Positions 23,934 to 32,451 of a stretch of DNA of 39,577 nucleotides are shown one piece after another (the first letter of the stretch is position 1; each line of letters begins with the position of its first letter). The notes under the pieces are model-generated. The model saw nothing but the letters and a program-made list of their open reading frames with translations. It had not been told where the DNA came from and ran no database searches. The DNA lies in NCBI GenBank assembly GCA_051649785.1, contig JBOFHT010000016.1:1-39577 (forward strand), written 5' to 3'. The stretch is from JBOFHT01 sp051649785. GTDB taxonomy: Archaea; Methanobacteriota; Methanobacteria; Methanobacteriales; Methanobacteriaceae. The translations under genes were made by a program, and so were the position numbers.

Positions 23934-24935
23934 TTAAATAACATTAAAATACTTTAAATAAGCTTCCATTTGTGTTAATGATTTGTTATAGGCTTTTGGG
24001 GAAAATATTCCATTTTCACAAACAACTTCACATGTAATAGCAGGAATATTTAAGAGATTGCATTCATCTTCAAATGCTCCTTTAAATGCTAGACCTGCAC
24101 TATTATATTTTATTAGTGATGATGAAGTTTTACTAGCTACATAGCTTCCAATAAAAAAACTGTCAATAGATGGTCTTTTTGTACAAAATACACCTTGGCG
24201 TCCAGGGTTTGCATTTATGGTTGTTGAGTGAAAATCCGCTACAGAATCAATTCCAAGTTCAAGGACTTTTTTTAGTATTATATTGGATGGTGAACCTTCT
24301 ATACCAGTATTTCTATTAAGATCTAAAGAATCACACCAGCGAGAATTATTCATAGATGCTTTAGGTGCGGCAAAAGGAATAAAATAAAGTGTTCCATTAA
24401 TTTTAACATTAATTAACTCATTAATAAGATTAACCATAGCTACTTGGGGAGGTAATTCGTTACCGTGAATCCCAGAAATAATCATAATTTTTGTATCATT
24501 TTCATTATTTCCCATTTTAATAAGAGGGATGCCATATTTGGCATAATCAAGTATCTTTTTAGACACTTCATTATTATTAATTTCACTAAAAATAGAATAA
24601 TTATTACTAATGTCTCCTCCAGCTATATGGTCAATATAACTAATTGTAGCATTGTTTATATTATATTTATTATTTATAAGTAATTTAGTGTCTAATGCAT
24701 AGCTATTATGAGTATCATGGCTATTGGGAGTATTATTCTTATTATTATTAATAGTATTGCCTAAATCAGCAATGGCTGTGATGGTGTCATTAATATTATT
24801 ATTGTCTGCATTACAGGCATTTACAATTTTATTGGATTTATTACCATTACTATCTCTATTAATGGAAATTTTATCCATATTAACCTTATTTAGATACTTA
24901 AATTTTACATTAGTTCTATTTTTATTAATTTTCAA
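23934..24935 (-). CDS. Aspartoacylase/succinylglutamate desuccinylase-like zinc deacylase
   Basis: The catalytic domain covers residues about 145-333. Zinc ligands fit His157 and Glu160 (SGIHGNE) and His236 (ADFHS). DLNR (205-208) is the substrate-binding signature of the M14-like AstE/AspA family, and Glu303 in AITCEVVCENG is the likely general base. The first 120 residues are Asn-rich low-complexity sequence, coded by repetitive AT-rich DNA and not part of the fold. The furthest start is TTG 24935. ATG 24878 (residue 20) has an AAGGTT site five bases upstream and may be the real start. It is divergent from argG, so an N-acyl amino acid substrate is possible, but nothing in the sequence fixes it. 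Confidence 0.8.
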   Translation of the reverse strand: MKINKNRTNVKFKYLNKVNMDKISINRDSNGNKSNKIVNACNADNNNINDTITAIADLGNTINNNKNNTPNSHDTHNSYALDTKLLINNKYNINNATISYIDHIAGGDISNNYSIFSEINNNEVSKKILDYAKYGIPLIKMGNNENDTKIMIISGIHGNELPPQVAMVNLINELINVKINGTLYFIPFAAPKASMNNSRWCDSLDLNRNTGIEGSPSNIILKKVLELGIDSVADFHSTTINANPGRQGVFCTKRPSIDSFFIGSYVASKTSSSLIKYNSAGLAFKGAFEDECNLLNIPAITCEVVCENGIFSPKAYNKSLTQMEAYLKYFNVI

Positions 24936-25413
24936 TATAATCTCTTCTTTTTTATTTTTTTCACTGGTGATATTAGACTATTATTTTCGATTTAATTAGA
25001 ATTATTAGTAAATCAATGAACTAATATATTAATATGTTCATTTAATTATTAGTTTAATCTCCTTTTATTTATATTATTCGGATATTTACTTTTAATATAT
25101 TTTAATAAATTCTAATAAACTAAACTATTCCATAATTGTAAACTATTATTAATTAAAAAGCTAAAATTAAAAAACTATTTATTAAACTAAAAAAATATAA
25201 TAATTATTAATATTAATAAATTATATTAAATAAATTATATATTATAATATTTGCTGTGATTTTATTAGTGCTAACTATTCCTATATTAGTTATTCTATAT
25301 TAGTTATTGAAATATTACTTATTACTTATTAATAACTCTTTATATTTGGTAATGATTTACCAATAATTTTACTAATCTTAATTTTTTATACTTAAATTAT
25401 ACTGGTGATTTGG
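24936..25413 (+). promoter_or_regulatory. Divergent promoter region, argG side
   Basis: This AT-rich spacer has TTTATATTT (25339-25347) as a TATA-like box before argG, immediately followed by the GGTA-N6-TACC palindrome (separate entry). Two ATATTAGTTATT direct repeats lie near 25283-25306. GGTGAT (25404-25409) is the argG ribosome-binding site. Confidence 0.5.
25346..25363. promoter_or_regulatory. Candidate NrpR-type operator before argG
   Basis: TTGGTAATGATTTACCAA is an inverted repeat with 6-bp arms around a 6-nt spacer. Its core is GGTA-N6-TACC (25348-25361), the form of operator reported for the nitrogen repressor NrpR in Methanosarcina (GGAA-N6-TTCC in Methanococcus). It directly follows the TATA-like TTTATATTT, so a bound protein would block transcription initiation. 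Assignment to NrpR is inference. Confidence 0.5.
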
Positions 25414-26589
25414 ATGGATACTGTTATTCTTGCATTTAGTGGTGGATTAGATACTACTGTTTGTGTAAAGTTATTAGAAGAAAGATACAACTTAAAAGTA
25501 GTTAGTGCTTGTGTTGATGTAGGTCAACCTGTTGAGGAGCTTGAAAGAGCTGAAAAGATGGCTTCTGATTTAGGAATTGAAAAACATTATACTATTGATG
25601 CAAAAGAAGAATTTGCTAATGATTACATAGCTAAAGGAATTAAAGCTAATGCTGTTTATGAGGGTTATCCTCTTAGTACTGCATTTGCAAGGCCTTTAAT
25701 AGCTATTAAAATTATTGAAATTGCTGATAAAGAAAATGCTGTTGCTATAGCTCATGGATGTACTGGTAAAGGTAATGACCAGTTTAGATTTGAGGCGGTT
25801 ATTCGTTCTATGTCTGATTATAAAATTATTGCTCCTGTGCGTGAATATAATATGACTCGTAGTGAAGAACAGGAATATGCTGAAAGTTGTGGGATAAAAT
25901 TAACTAGTAATAAACTTTATAGTATTGACGAAAATCTTTGGGGAAGAGCTATTGAAGGTGATAGATTAGAATCTCCTTTAGAAGAAGCTCCAGAATCTGC
26001 ATTTGAATGGACAAGTTCAACAGAAGATGCTCCAGATGAACCTGGGCGTGTTTCAATTGATTTTGAAGAAGGAGTTCCTGTAGCCATTAATGGTAAAATT
26101 ATGGGTCTTGTTGACTTAATTGAGAAAGCTAACAAAGTTGCAGGGAGCCATGGTGTAGGTAGGATTGATATTGTTGAAAATAGAATGGTTGGGCTTAAAA
26201 GTAGGGAAATATATGAAGTTCCAGGGGCTTTATTGTTAATTGAGGCTCATAAATCACTTGAACAACTAGTTCTTACTACAGATGAGCTAAGGTTTGCTGA
26301 ACATATGTCTACTCTCTATGCTGATTTAGTTTACAAAGCTATGTGGCATGAACCTTTAAGAGATGACTTAGATCAAGCTATTGATCATATGCAAAGACGA
26401 GTTAGTGGAACTGTTAATCTTAAACTTCATAAAGGTAGTTTAAAAATTCTTGGACGTGAGTCTCCATTCTCCCTCCATGATTTAGACCAAATAAGTTTTG
26501 AAGATAAAGAAAATGACCAACGTGAAATTGAAGGTATGATTAAGCATCATGCTACTCAAGCAGCTATTTATCAAAAGCTTAAGCGTTAG
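25414..26589 (+). CDS. argG: Argininosuccinate synthase
   Basis: Joins citrulline and aspartate with ATP cleavage, the penultimate step of arginine synthesis. The start is ATG 25414, four bases after GGTGAT; the in-frame GTG at 25405 lies inside that site. The protein has 391 residues, the usual family size. The P-loop-like LAFSGGLDTT is at residues 5-14. YPLSTAFARPLIA and AIAHGCTGKGNDQFRFE are the ATP and substrate signatures, and MWHEPLRDDLDQAID is near the C-terminus. An intrinsic-type hairpin follows the gene and a dyad that may be an NrpR site precedes it. Confidence 0.97.
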   Translation: MDTVILAFSGGLDTTVCVKLLEERYNLKVVSACVDVGQPVEELERAEKMASDLGIEKHYTIDAKEEFANDYIAKGIKANAVYEGYPLSTAFARPLIAIKIIEIADKENAVAIAHGCTGKGNDQFRFEAVIRSMSDYKIIAPVREYNMTRSEEQEYAESCGIKLTSNKLYSIDENLWGRAIEGDRLESPLEEAPESAFEWTSSTEDAPDEPGRVSIDFEEGVPVAINGKIMGLVDLIEKANKVAGSHGVGRIDIVENRMVGLKSREIYEVPGALLLIEAHKSLEQLVLTTDELRFAEHMSTLYADLVYKAMWHEPLRDDLDQAIDHMQRRVSGTVNLKLHKGSLKILGRESPFSLHDLDQISFEDKENDQREIEGMIKHHATQAAIYQKLKR

Positions 26590-26602
26590 ATTATTATTTT
26601 AC

Positions 26603-26640
26603 TTAGTGAATTATTCACTAATTTTTTATTTTTCTTTATT
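26603..26640 (+). terminator. argG terminator hairpin
   Basis: TTAGTGAA (26603-26610), loop TTA, TTCACTAA (26614-26621): a perfect 8-bp stem 13 bases after the argG stop, followed by a T-rich tail (TTTTTTATTTTTC). This is the clearest terminator in the window. Confidence 0.7.
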
Positions 26641-26976
26641 TTTTTTACCACATTTTTTACTACATAATAAATCTGGATTTTAATCGTGATTGTTGTTATA
26701 ATAGCTTTTAAGAATAGTTTTAAATCCTTATCTAAACATATTATACATTTATTTTAATTTATTTAGTTATCTAAGTAATTTCTAAGTAATTTAGCTATTT
26801 CCAGTTATTAATTTATTATAATTAATTCAGCTACTTCAATATATTTCAATTACTCTAATTATCTTAACTACCTTAATTATCGTAACTATATTAATTATTT
26901 CAATTACTCTATTAATTCTTTTGCTTCGTATTTATTTAGTAATATTATAGTTAACATTAAGAATGGAAGTGATATA
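26641..26976. other. AT-rich spacer with degenerate TTAATTA/AACTA repeats
   Basis: Bases 26800-26920 hold many imperfect copies of short words such as TCAATTACT and TTAATTATC. GGAAGTGAT (26965-26973) is the ribosome-binding site of the small gene that follows. No other gene is seen. Confidence 0.4.
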
Positions 26977-27108
26977 ATGGATATTCATAACATAGCTATT
27001 GAAGAAGATGTTAAGTGTCCAGTTTGCGGTGGAAATATGAAAAGAATTAATTCAAAAACCCCTAAAAGTAGATTTAAATGTGTTGTTTGTAGATATATTA
27101 TTGATTAA
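26977..27108 (+). CDS. Small zinc-ribbon protein, 43 residues
   Basis: ATG 26977 lies three bases after GGAAGTGAT (26965-26973). The protein reads MDIHNIAIEEDVKCPVCGGN, then MKRINSKTPKSRFKCVVC, then RYIID, with TAA at 27106-27108. Two CxxC pairs (Cys14/Cys17 and Cys35/Cys38) make a complete four-cysteine zinc ribbon, and the pairing argues strongly that this is a real gene despite its length. Such mini-ribbons usually contact nucleic acid or a protein partner; no specific role can be read. The alpha/beta hydrolase gene starts 72 bases downstream. Confidence 0.75.
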   Translation: MDIHNIAIEEDVKCPVCGGNMKRINSKTPKSRFKCVVCRYIID

Positions 27109-27180
27109 TTAGTTTATAAAAAGACTATTTTGTAAAAACACTATTTCTTATTTTAATTAATTGATGTTGAGGTTGTGATT

Positions 27181-28017
27181 ATGGATAAAAAATTTAAAAT
27201 TATAGGTCTTGTAATAGCTATTATTCTAGCTATCACTCTAATTGGTGCTGGAATTTACATTAATGACTATTATCATGCTACTGAATCTGCTAATAATGCA
27301 ATAACTAATACAACTAATGTTACTGTTATTGAAACTAGTGATTATATCTATTTTAAAGCTAATGGTACTAATAATCATACCATTTACCATAATAACAATA
27401 ATGAGGGTAATTATAGTAATATTAATAATTATGATATTAATGATAATAATTCAAATAATTATAACTATTCCATGACTGGCAAAAAAGGACTTATATTTTA
27501 TCCTGGGGGAAAAGTAGCTCCTGAAGCTTATGCTCCACTTGCTAAAAAAATTAGCGAGGCAGGGTATGATGTGGCGATTATGAAAATGCCTTTTAATTTA
27601 GCTATTTTAGATACTAATAAAGCAAACATGATTCTTAATGAACACACTGATGTTAATTGGATTATTGGTGGTCATTCTTTAGGGGGAAGTGCTGCTAGTA
27701 GTTTTGTAGCCAGTAATCCTAATTCTGTTAATGGAATTGTATTTTTAGCTAGTTATCCCATTAATAATATTTCTGGTTCTGGAATTAAAGGCCTTTCTAT
27801 TGTTGGTAGTAATGACGGAGTTCTTAATAAAAACGAATTTGAAAAATCTAAGTCTAAGTTTCCTAAGGATACTTATTTTCAAGTTATAAGTGGGGGAAAC
27901 CATGCCTATTTTGGAGATTATGGGTTTCAAAATGGTGATAATAATGCTAGTATAAGTCAAGCTAATCAGGAAAATGAGACAGTTTCCCTAATTTTGAAGT
28001 TTTTCGAGAATGTTTAA
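27181..28017 (+). CDS. Membrane-anchored alpha/beta hydrolase
   Basis: Start ATG 27181 (GTG 27175 is an in-frame alternative). The 278-residue protein has an N-terminal membrane helix (IIGLVIAIILAITLIGAGIY, about 6-25), an Asn-rich linker to residue about 98, and then the catalytic domain. The nucleophile elbow is GGHSLGGS (Ser near 167). The acid is probably Asp in VGSNDGVLN and the base His in SGGNHAYFGDYG. This matches the alpha/beta hydrolase_5 type (dienelactone hydrolase-like), probably exposed outside the membrane. Asn-x-Ser/Thr sites are frequent in the linker, so N-glycosylation is possible. Substrate unknown. Confidence 0.82.
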   Translation: MDKKFKIIGLVIAIILAITLIGAGIYINDYYHATESANNAITNTTNVTVIETSDYIYFKANGTNNHTIYHNNNNEGNYSNINNYDINDNNSNNYNYSMTGKKGLIFYPGGKVAPEAYAPLAKKISEAGYDVAIMKMPFNLAILDTNKANMILNEHTDVNWIIGGHSLGGSAASSFVASNPNSVNGIVFLASYPINNISGSGIKGLSIVGSNDGVLNKNEFEKSKSKFPKDTYFQVISGGNHAYFGDYGFQNGDNNASISQANQENETVSLILKFFENV

Positions 28018-28199
28018 GCACAATGGGATTGTTTCATTACTATTAAATATCTTTTTTCTATTTTTAAATTAATTATTAATATAAATAAAAAAGTACTTTA
28101 ATTAGTAGATACAAATAGTATATTGAAATTATAATTCATAGGTGCTGTAATAGTTATAATAAATTTAATTCTATAATTACTTGTTTAGATGGTTTAATA

Positions 28200-29111
28200 A
28201 TGTTTAATGGAAAAAATACTAAAAATAGCACAATTTCAGCGGATATCACACATAATATAAATGATAATGGTATTAAAGCACCTGTAATTGAGATATTTTC
28301 TAGTATTCAAGGTGAAGGCACATTAGTTGGTCGCCGCCAGATATTTATTCGGTTTGCAGGCTGTAATTTAGATTGTAATTATTGCGACACTTCTAAAAGT
28401 AAAAATATTGATACTGGAATGGTTATGTCAGTTGAAGATGTTTTAAATAAAATTAATGAGCTAGCTACTCCTGATTTACATTCTATTTCATTTACAGGGG
28501 GTGAACCTCTTATTCATGCCAAATTTATTAGTAATGTAATTAAAAATTTTGATAAATTTCCATATAAATCATTTTTAGAGACAAATGGGACTTTACCAAA
28601 TCAACTAAAACTTTTAAAAAATATTGATTATGTGTCATTAGATATTAAATTACCTGAACATTTTGTATCTATTGATGAAAATAACAGCAATTCAGATATT
28701 TTTAAGGATTCTGAAGATTTTAAGGAGATTTTTGATTTTTGGGAAAACAATATTTTCAAAAATGAACTTGAAAGTATAAAAATATTAATAGAATGGAATA
28801 CTAATATATATTGTAAACTAGTTGTATCTCCAAAAACTAAAATTAGTGAAATTGAAGATATAGCAAAACAAATTAGTGAAATTATTATAAAAGAAGCAAA
28901 TGTTCAAAGAGAATCTATAACTATTCCAATGGTTATCCAACCAATAAGCCCAATTGAACAATGGTACTCAAATGGGAATAAATATTTAGAACCTAAAAAA
29001 CAGAATGATTCTAGTGGTGAACCTAAAATTCTTGAAATTTCAAAGGCTGTAGGTAAATATATGGATGTATTAACAATTCCACAGTTGCATAAAGTTTTAA
29101 ATATTGAATAA
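28200..29111 (+). CDS. queE: 7-carboxy-7-deazaguanine synthase (QueE, radical SAM)
   Basis: Converts 6-carboxytetrahydropterin, the QueD product, to 7-carboxy-7-deazaguanine. The radical SAM cluster motif is CNLDCNYC around residues 59-66 in RFAGCNLDCNYCDTS. SSIQGEGTLVGRRQIFIRFA precedes it, as in all QueE, and SFTGGEPLIHA is the GGE motif that binds the SAM amino group. At 303 residues it is longer than minimal bacterial enzymes because of a charged insert around residues 160-200 (NNSNSDIFKDSEDFKEIFDF) and a 28-residue N-terminal lead. ATG 28200 has no good ribosome-binding site, so the exact start is uncertain. Confidence 0.9.
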   Translation: MFNGKNTKNSTISADITHNINDNGIKAPVIEIFSSIQGEGTLVGRRQIFIRFAGCNLDCNYCDTSKSKNIDTGMVMSVEDVLNKINELATPDLHSISFTGGEPLIHAKFISNVIKNFDKFPYKSFLETNGTLPNQLKLLKNIDYVSLDIKLPEHFVSIDENNSNSDIFKDSEDFKEIFDFWENNIFKNELESIKILIEWNTNIYCKLVVSPKTKISEIEDIAKQISEIIIKEANVQRESITIPMVIQPISPIEQWYSNGNKYLEPKKQNDSSGEPKILEISKAVGKYMDVLTIPQLHKVLNIE

Positions 29112-29449
29112 ATATTATAAATAAATTATTTTAAATTAACACAGTCTAAGTAAAATACTCATGAATTGTTTTGTTATGGCATTTAAATACTTAAATTGTT
29201 TATTAGGGCTATTAAACTATTAATAACTATATTATTCACTACTGCAATTTCTATAAATTAATTTATACTTAAATTAAATTTTACATAATCAAAATTTAAT
29301 TATAATCAATTAATTATAATCAATTAGTTACAATTAATTTAACTAAAACTTGCCTGTCTAAAATTCATTTAATTAAAATTTATTACATTTATTACAATAA
29401 TAATTGAAACTTAATTTTAAATATTTCATTAAAAGACTGAGGTGTTCAT
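29112..29449. other. AT-rich spacer with a short tandem repeat
   Basis: Two consecutive copies of AATTATAATCAATT-type sequence lie at about 29297-29325. GAGGTG just before ATG 29450 is the ribosome-binding site of the CBS gene. Nothing else is supported. Confidence 0.4.
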
Positions 29450-30391
29450 ATGAAAGATAAAAGTGCAGTAAATGTAAGAAAATCTATGAATAGGGGCTCT
29501 TTTGAGCATAAAACTAAAATTGCTGAACATGATGGTGACATTATGCTCTTAGGTAAAAAAGAAGTTGTTTCTATTCCTCAAACCACAACTATAAAAGAAA
29601 CTGCTCATATTATGGTCGAAAACAACTTTAGACGTCTACCTGTAACTGACCCAGGTTCTGGTAAGATTTTAGGGATTGTTACTGCAATGGATATCTTAGA
29701 TTTCTTAGGTGGTGGCGATAAATTCAATTTAATGGAAAAACGATATAATGATAACTTTTTAGCTGCTATTAATGCACCTGTTAAAGAAATAATGTCTCGT
29801 GATATTATTTCAATGTCTAAAAAAGGATCTATGGGTGAAGCAATTACTAAAATGATGGAAAATGATATTGGAGTAATTCCTATTATTGATGATGAGGACA
29901 AGTTAGTAGGTATTGTTTCTGAGCGTGATTTTGCAACAACTATGGCGGGTGTCTTAACTGAAGAAATAGTTGATGATTTAATGGCTACGGAAGTTATTAG
30001 TATTACTCCAGGAACTCCAATTGAAAGTGTAACTAAAATAATGGTTAGAAATAACTTTAAAAGAGTTCCTGTTGTAGGTGAAAATAGAAAGACAAGTCAC
30101 CCTGAAGATGAAGAAATTGTAGGTATTGTAACAGCTAATGATATTTTAATATTCTTAGGTGAAAATAAATTTAGTGAAGTTGATTCTATTAGTGGTTTAA
30201 GTATTTTAGACACTAAAGTCACTGAAATTATGGAGACTGAAGTCAAATCTGTCCCTCCTTTAACTAGAGTTGGGGACTTTTGTGAAATACTTGAAAAAGA
30301 CGGTATTGGTGGAGTTCCAGTTGTTAAAGATGGAACAATAATAGGTATGATTACTGAAAGAGATATTTTACATGCTCTTTATGAAAAATAG
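29450..30391 (+). CDS. Four-CBS-domain protein (first of two)
   Basis: 313 residues, four CBS motifs in two pairs: about 30-90 (VSIPQTTTIKETAHIMVENN), 108-170 (MSRDIISMSKKGSMGEAITK), 175-245 (MATEVISITPGTPIESVTKI) and 255-312 (METEVKSVPPLTRVGDFCEI). CBS pairs (Bateman modules) bind adenosine nucleotides or SAM and act as energy or metabolite sensors. There is no catalytic domain, so it probably regulates a partner or binds nucleic acid. The N-terminal 30 residues are a basic lead without homology that I recognise. A hairpin lies across its stop codon, and a paralogous gene follows on the same strand. Confidence 0.88.
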   Translation: MKDKSAVNVRKSMNRGSFEHKTKIAEHDGDIMLLGKKEVVSIPQTTTIKETAHIMVENNFRRLPVTDPGSGKILGIVTAMDILDFLGGGDKFNLMEKRYNDNFLAAINAPVKEIMSRDIISMSKKGSMGEAITKMMENDIGVIPIIDDEDKLVGIVSERDFATTMAGVLTEEIVDDLMATEVISITPGTPIESVTKIMVRNNFKRVPVVGENRKTSHPEDEEIVGIVTANDILIFLGENKFSEVDSISGLSILDTKVTEIMETEVKSVPPLTRVGDFCEILEKDGIGGVPVVKDGTIIGMITERDILHALYEK

Positions 30392-30411
30392 CTAATTTAT
30401 TATAGCTATTT
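30386..30411 (+). terminator. Hairpin at the end of the first CBS gene
   Basis: AAATAGCTA (30386-30394) and TAGCTATTT (30403-30411) form a perfect 9-bp stem with an 8-nt loop; the TAG stop is inside the stem. The T-run after it is weak, so it may slow or only partly end transcription before the second CBS gene. Confidence 0.5.
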
Positions 30412-30517
30412 AATTATACTTAGTTTTTATGTACTTAAATTATGAGTATTTAAATTTTAGGTACTTATAATAAATTGTTTATTAAAATATTCATTAAATC
30501 AATTTAAAGGTGATTTC

Positions 30518-31336
30518 ATGAAAATAAAAAATATAATGAGTGAAAATCCTATTTCATTAGATAAGGATCAAAATATTTGTGATGCACTCAGAGTAATGAA
30601 GAAAAATAGAATATCAAGGATTCCTGTTGTAAATACTAATGAAAATAATAAAAAAGAATTAGTTGGAATTGCAACAGAGACAGACATAGCTATTAAACTA
30701 GGTTCTTCAAAATATGGCAACTTAGCACCTTCTCATTTCCATTTATCTACTGTTATGACTAAAGAAGTTTTAACAATTGAAGAAGAAATGTCTTTAACTG
30801 ACACAGCTAACTTAATTCTTGAAAATAATATTAGTGGGATGCCAGTTATGTCTGGATTAGAAATTGTGGGAATGCTAACTAAAACTGATTTTATTGAAAC
30901 ATGTAAAGGCAAAGCTTATGAAAGAATCACAGCTGAAGAAGTTATGAGTAGTGATATCATTGCTGTTTCTTCTCAAGATAGGTTAATTCATGCACGTAGG
31001 ACAATTATTGATTCTAGTGTTGGAAGACTTCTTGTCACCGAAAATGATGAATTAGCAGGAATAATAACTTCAAAAGACATTGGGAGAGCTATGATTTCAT
31101 TTAGGAAACATGTTCCAGATAACCATAAACAAGCTCAGCTTAAAAATATTTTAGTTGAAGAAGTTATGTCAAAAATTGTTAAATCTGTTTCTTATAATGA
31201 TACTATAGCTGAAGTAGCGGGGGCTATGATTGAAGAAGGAGTTAATGGTTTTCCAGTAGTAAATGCAGAAGATCAAGTTATTGGGATAATAACTAAAACC
31301 GATTTAATAGGTTTAATAGTTGAAATGGAGTCTTAA
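30518..31336 (+). CDS. Four-CBS-domain protein (second of two)
   Basis: 272 residues and again four CBS motifs: about 5-65 (MSENPISLDKDQNICDALRV), 77-130 (MTKEVLTIEEEMSLTDTANL), 142-195 (MSSDIIAVSSQDRLIHARRT) and 215-270 (MSKIVKSVSYNDTIAEVAGA). It lacks the N-terminal lead of its neighbour, and the pairs are spaced more tightly. AAGGTGATT precedes the ATG. Two adjacent CBS-only genes suggest an old duplication and perhaps a hetero-complex. The ligand is unknown. Confidence 0.88.
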   Translation: MKIKNIMSENPISLDKDQNICDALRVMKKNRISRIPVVNTNENNKKELVGIATETDIAIKLGSSKYGNLAPSHFHLSTVMTKEVLTIEEEMSLTDTANLILENNISGMPVMSGLEIVGMLTKTDFIETCKGKAYERITAEEVMSSDIIAVSSQDRLIHARRTIIDSSVGRLLVTENDELAGIITSKDIGRAMISFRKHVPDNHKQAQLKNILVEEVMSKIVKSVSYNDTIAEVAGAMIEEGVNGFPVVNAEDQVIGIITKTDLIGLIVEMES

Positions 31337-31421
31337 TTATTTTTCAACTTTTATTCCTTTCTTTTTTTTATTAATTACTTTATAGGGTTTATTGCCAACC
31401 ATTCAGAATATAAATATTTGT

Positions 31422-31475
31422 ATAGCTAATCATATTATAACTAACATATCATAACTAATTTCCAGGAATAACTAA
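31422..31475 (+). promoter_or_regulatory. Four ATAACTAA-type direct repeats before pheA
   Basis: ATAGCTAA (31422-31429), ATAACTAA (31437-31444), ATAACTAA (31451-31458) and ATAACTAA (31468-31475) are spaced 14-17 bases apart, just downstream of a TATA-like ATATAAATATT (31407-31417). Regular spacing of about one and a half helical turns hints at a protein-binding array. Confidence 0.35.
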
Positions 31476-31563
31476 TTTTCATAATTCTTTTAATTTCCAT
31501 ATACTATTATTTTTTATCTAATTACTTATCTCATATTTGCTTAATATTGTTAGGAGTGTAAAA

Positions 31564-32451
31564 TTGAATAAAATAGCTTTTTTAGGTCCAAATGGAACTT
31601 TTTCCCATGAAGTAGCTTCTGCTTTTGCTGAAGAAGATGAATTGTTTTCAGGAGATGAAAATCTTATATCTTGTTGTTCTATTCCCTCTGTAATGAAAAC
31701 TGTATATAGTGGAGAAGCTCTCAAAGGTATTGTGCCAATTGAAAATTCAATAGAAGGACCTGTTGGAATTACTTTGGATTTATTAACCCATGATTATAAC
31801 TTAAAGATAGAAAAAGAAATTATTATCTCAATTAATCATAATCTTTTAGGAAACAAAGGAACTAAAATTAGTAATATAACCGATGTTTACTCTCACTCTC
31901 AAGCTTTAGCCCAGTGTCAAGGCTATTTAGAAAACTGTAAAATAAAAGCACATTTTACATTAAGCACGGCTGCAGCTGCAAAGCTTATTAAGTCTAAAAA
32001 TAGTGAAATTATTAGTACTGGTATGAGCAATGAACATAAAAAACCTGTTTTTGGTGCAATTGGGACTAGTAAAGCTGCAAAATATTATGGATTAGATATT
32101 TTAGATAAAAATATACAGGATTTAGACAATAATGAGACACGTTTCATTGTTTTGTCAAAGAATGCTTTAAAATCAGATAAAAATAACAAAACATCTATTG
32201 TCTTTTCCCTTTTTGATGATAATCCTGGGGGTCTTTATGAAATACTAGGATTTTTTGCTGAAAAATCAATTAACTTAACTAAAATTGAATCAAGACCATC
32301 TAAAGAAGGATTAGGGAAATATGTATTTTTTGTTGACTTTATGGGTAATGAATGTAATGAAGAAATAAATAATATTTTAGATACAATTAGTGATAAAACA
32401 TCTTTTATGAAGATTTTAGGGTCATATCCTGCTTTTAAAAAATCAATTTAA
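31564..32451 (+). CDS. pheA: Prephenate dehydratase with ACT domain
   Basis: Makes phenylpyruvate from prephenate in phenylalanine synthesis. The start is TTG 31564, seven bases after AGGAG (31552-31556); the open frame reaches back to 31537 but those codons lie before the ribosome-binding site. The protein has 295 residues. The N-terminal catalytic part shows AFLGPNGTFSHEVASAF, GIVPIENSIEGPVGITLDLL and NETRFIVLS (the Thr-Arg-Phe motif needed for activity). The ACT domain starts near residue 212 (SIVFSLFDDNPGGLYEILGF), and its KIESRPSKEGLGKYVFFVDF holds the phenylalanine-binding ESRP. Feedback inhibition by phenylalanine is expected. Confidence 0.95.
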   Translation: MNKIAFLGPNGTFSHEVASAFAEEDELFSGDENLISCCSIPSVMKTVYSGEALKGIVPIENSIEGPVGITLDLLTHDYNLKIEKEIIISINHNLLGNKGTKISNITDVYSHSQALAQCQGYLENCKIKAHFTLSTAAAAKLIKSKNSEIISTGMSNEHKKPVFGAIGTSKAAKYYGLDILDKNIQDLDNNETRFIVLSKNALKSDKNNKTSIVFSLFDDNPGGLYEILGFFAEKSINLTKIESRPSKEGLGKYVFFVDFMGNECNEEINNILDTISDKTSFMKILGSYPAFKKSI

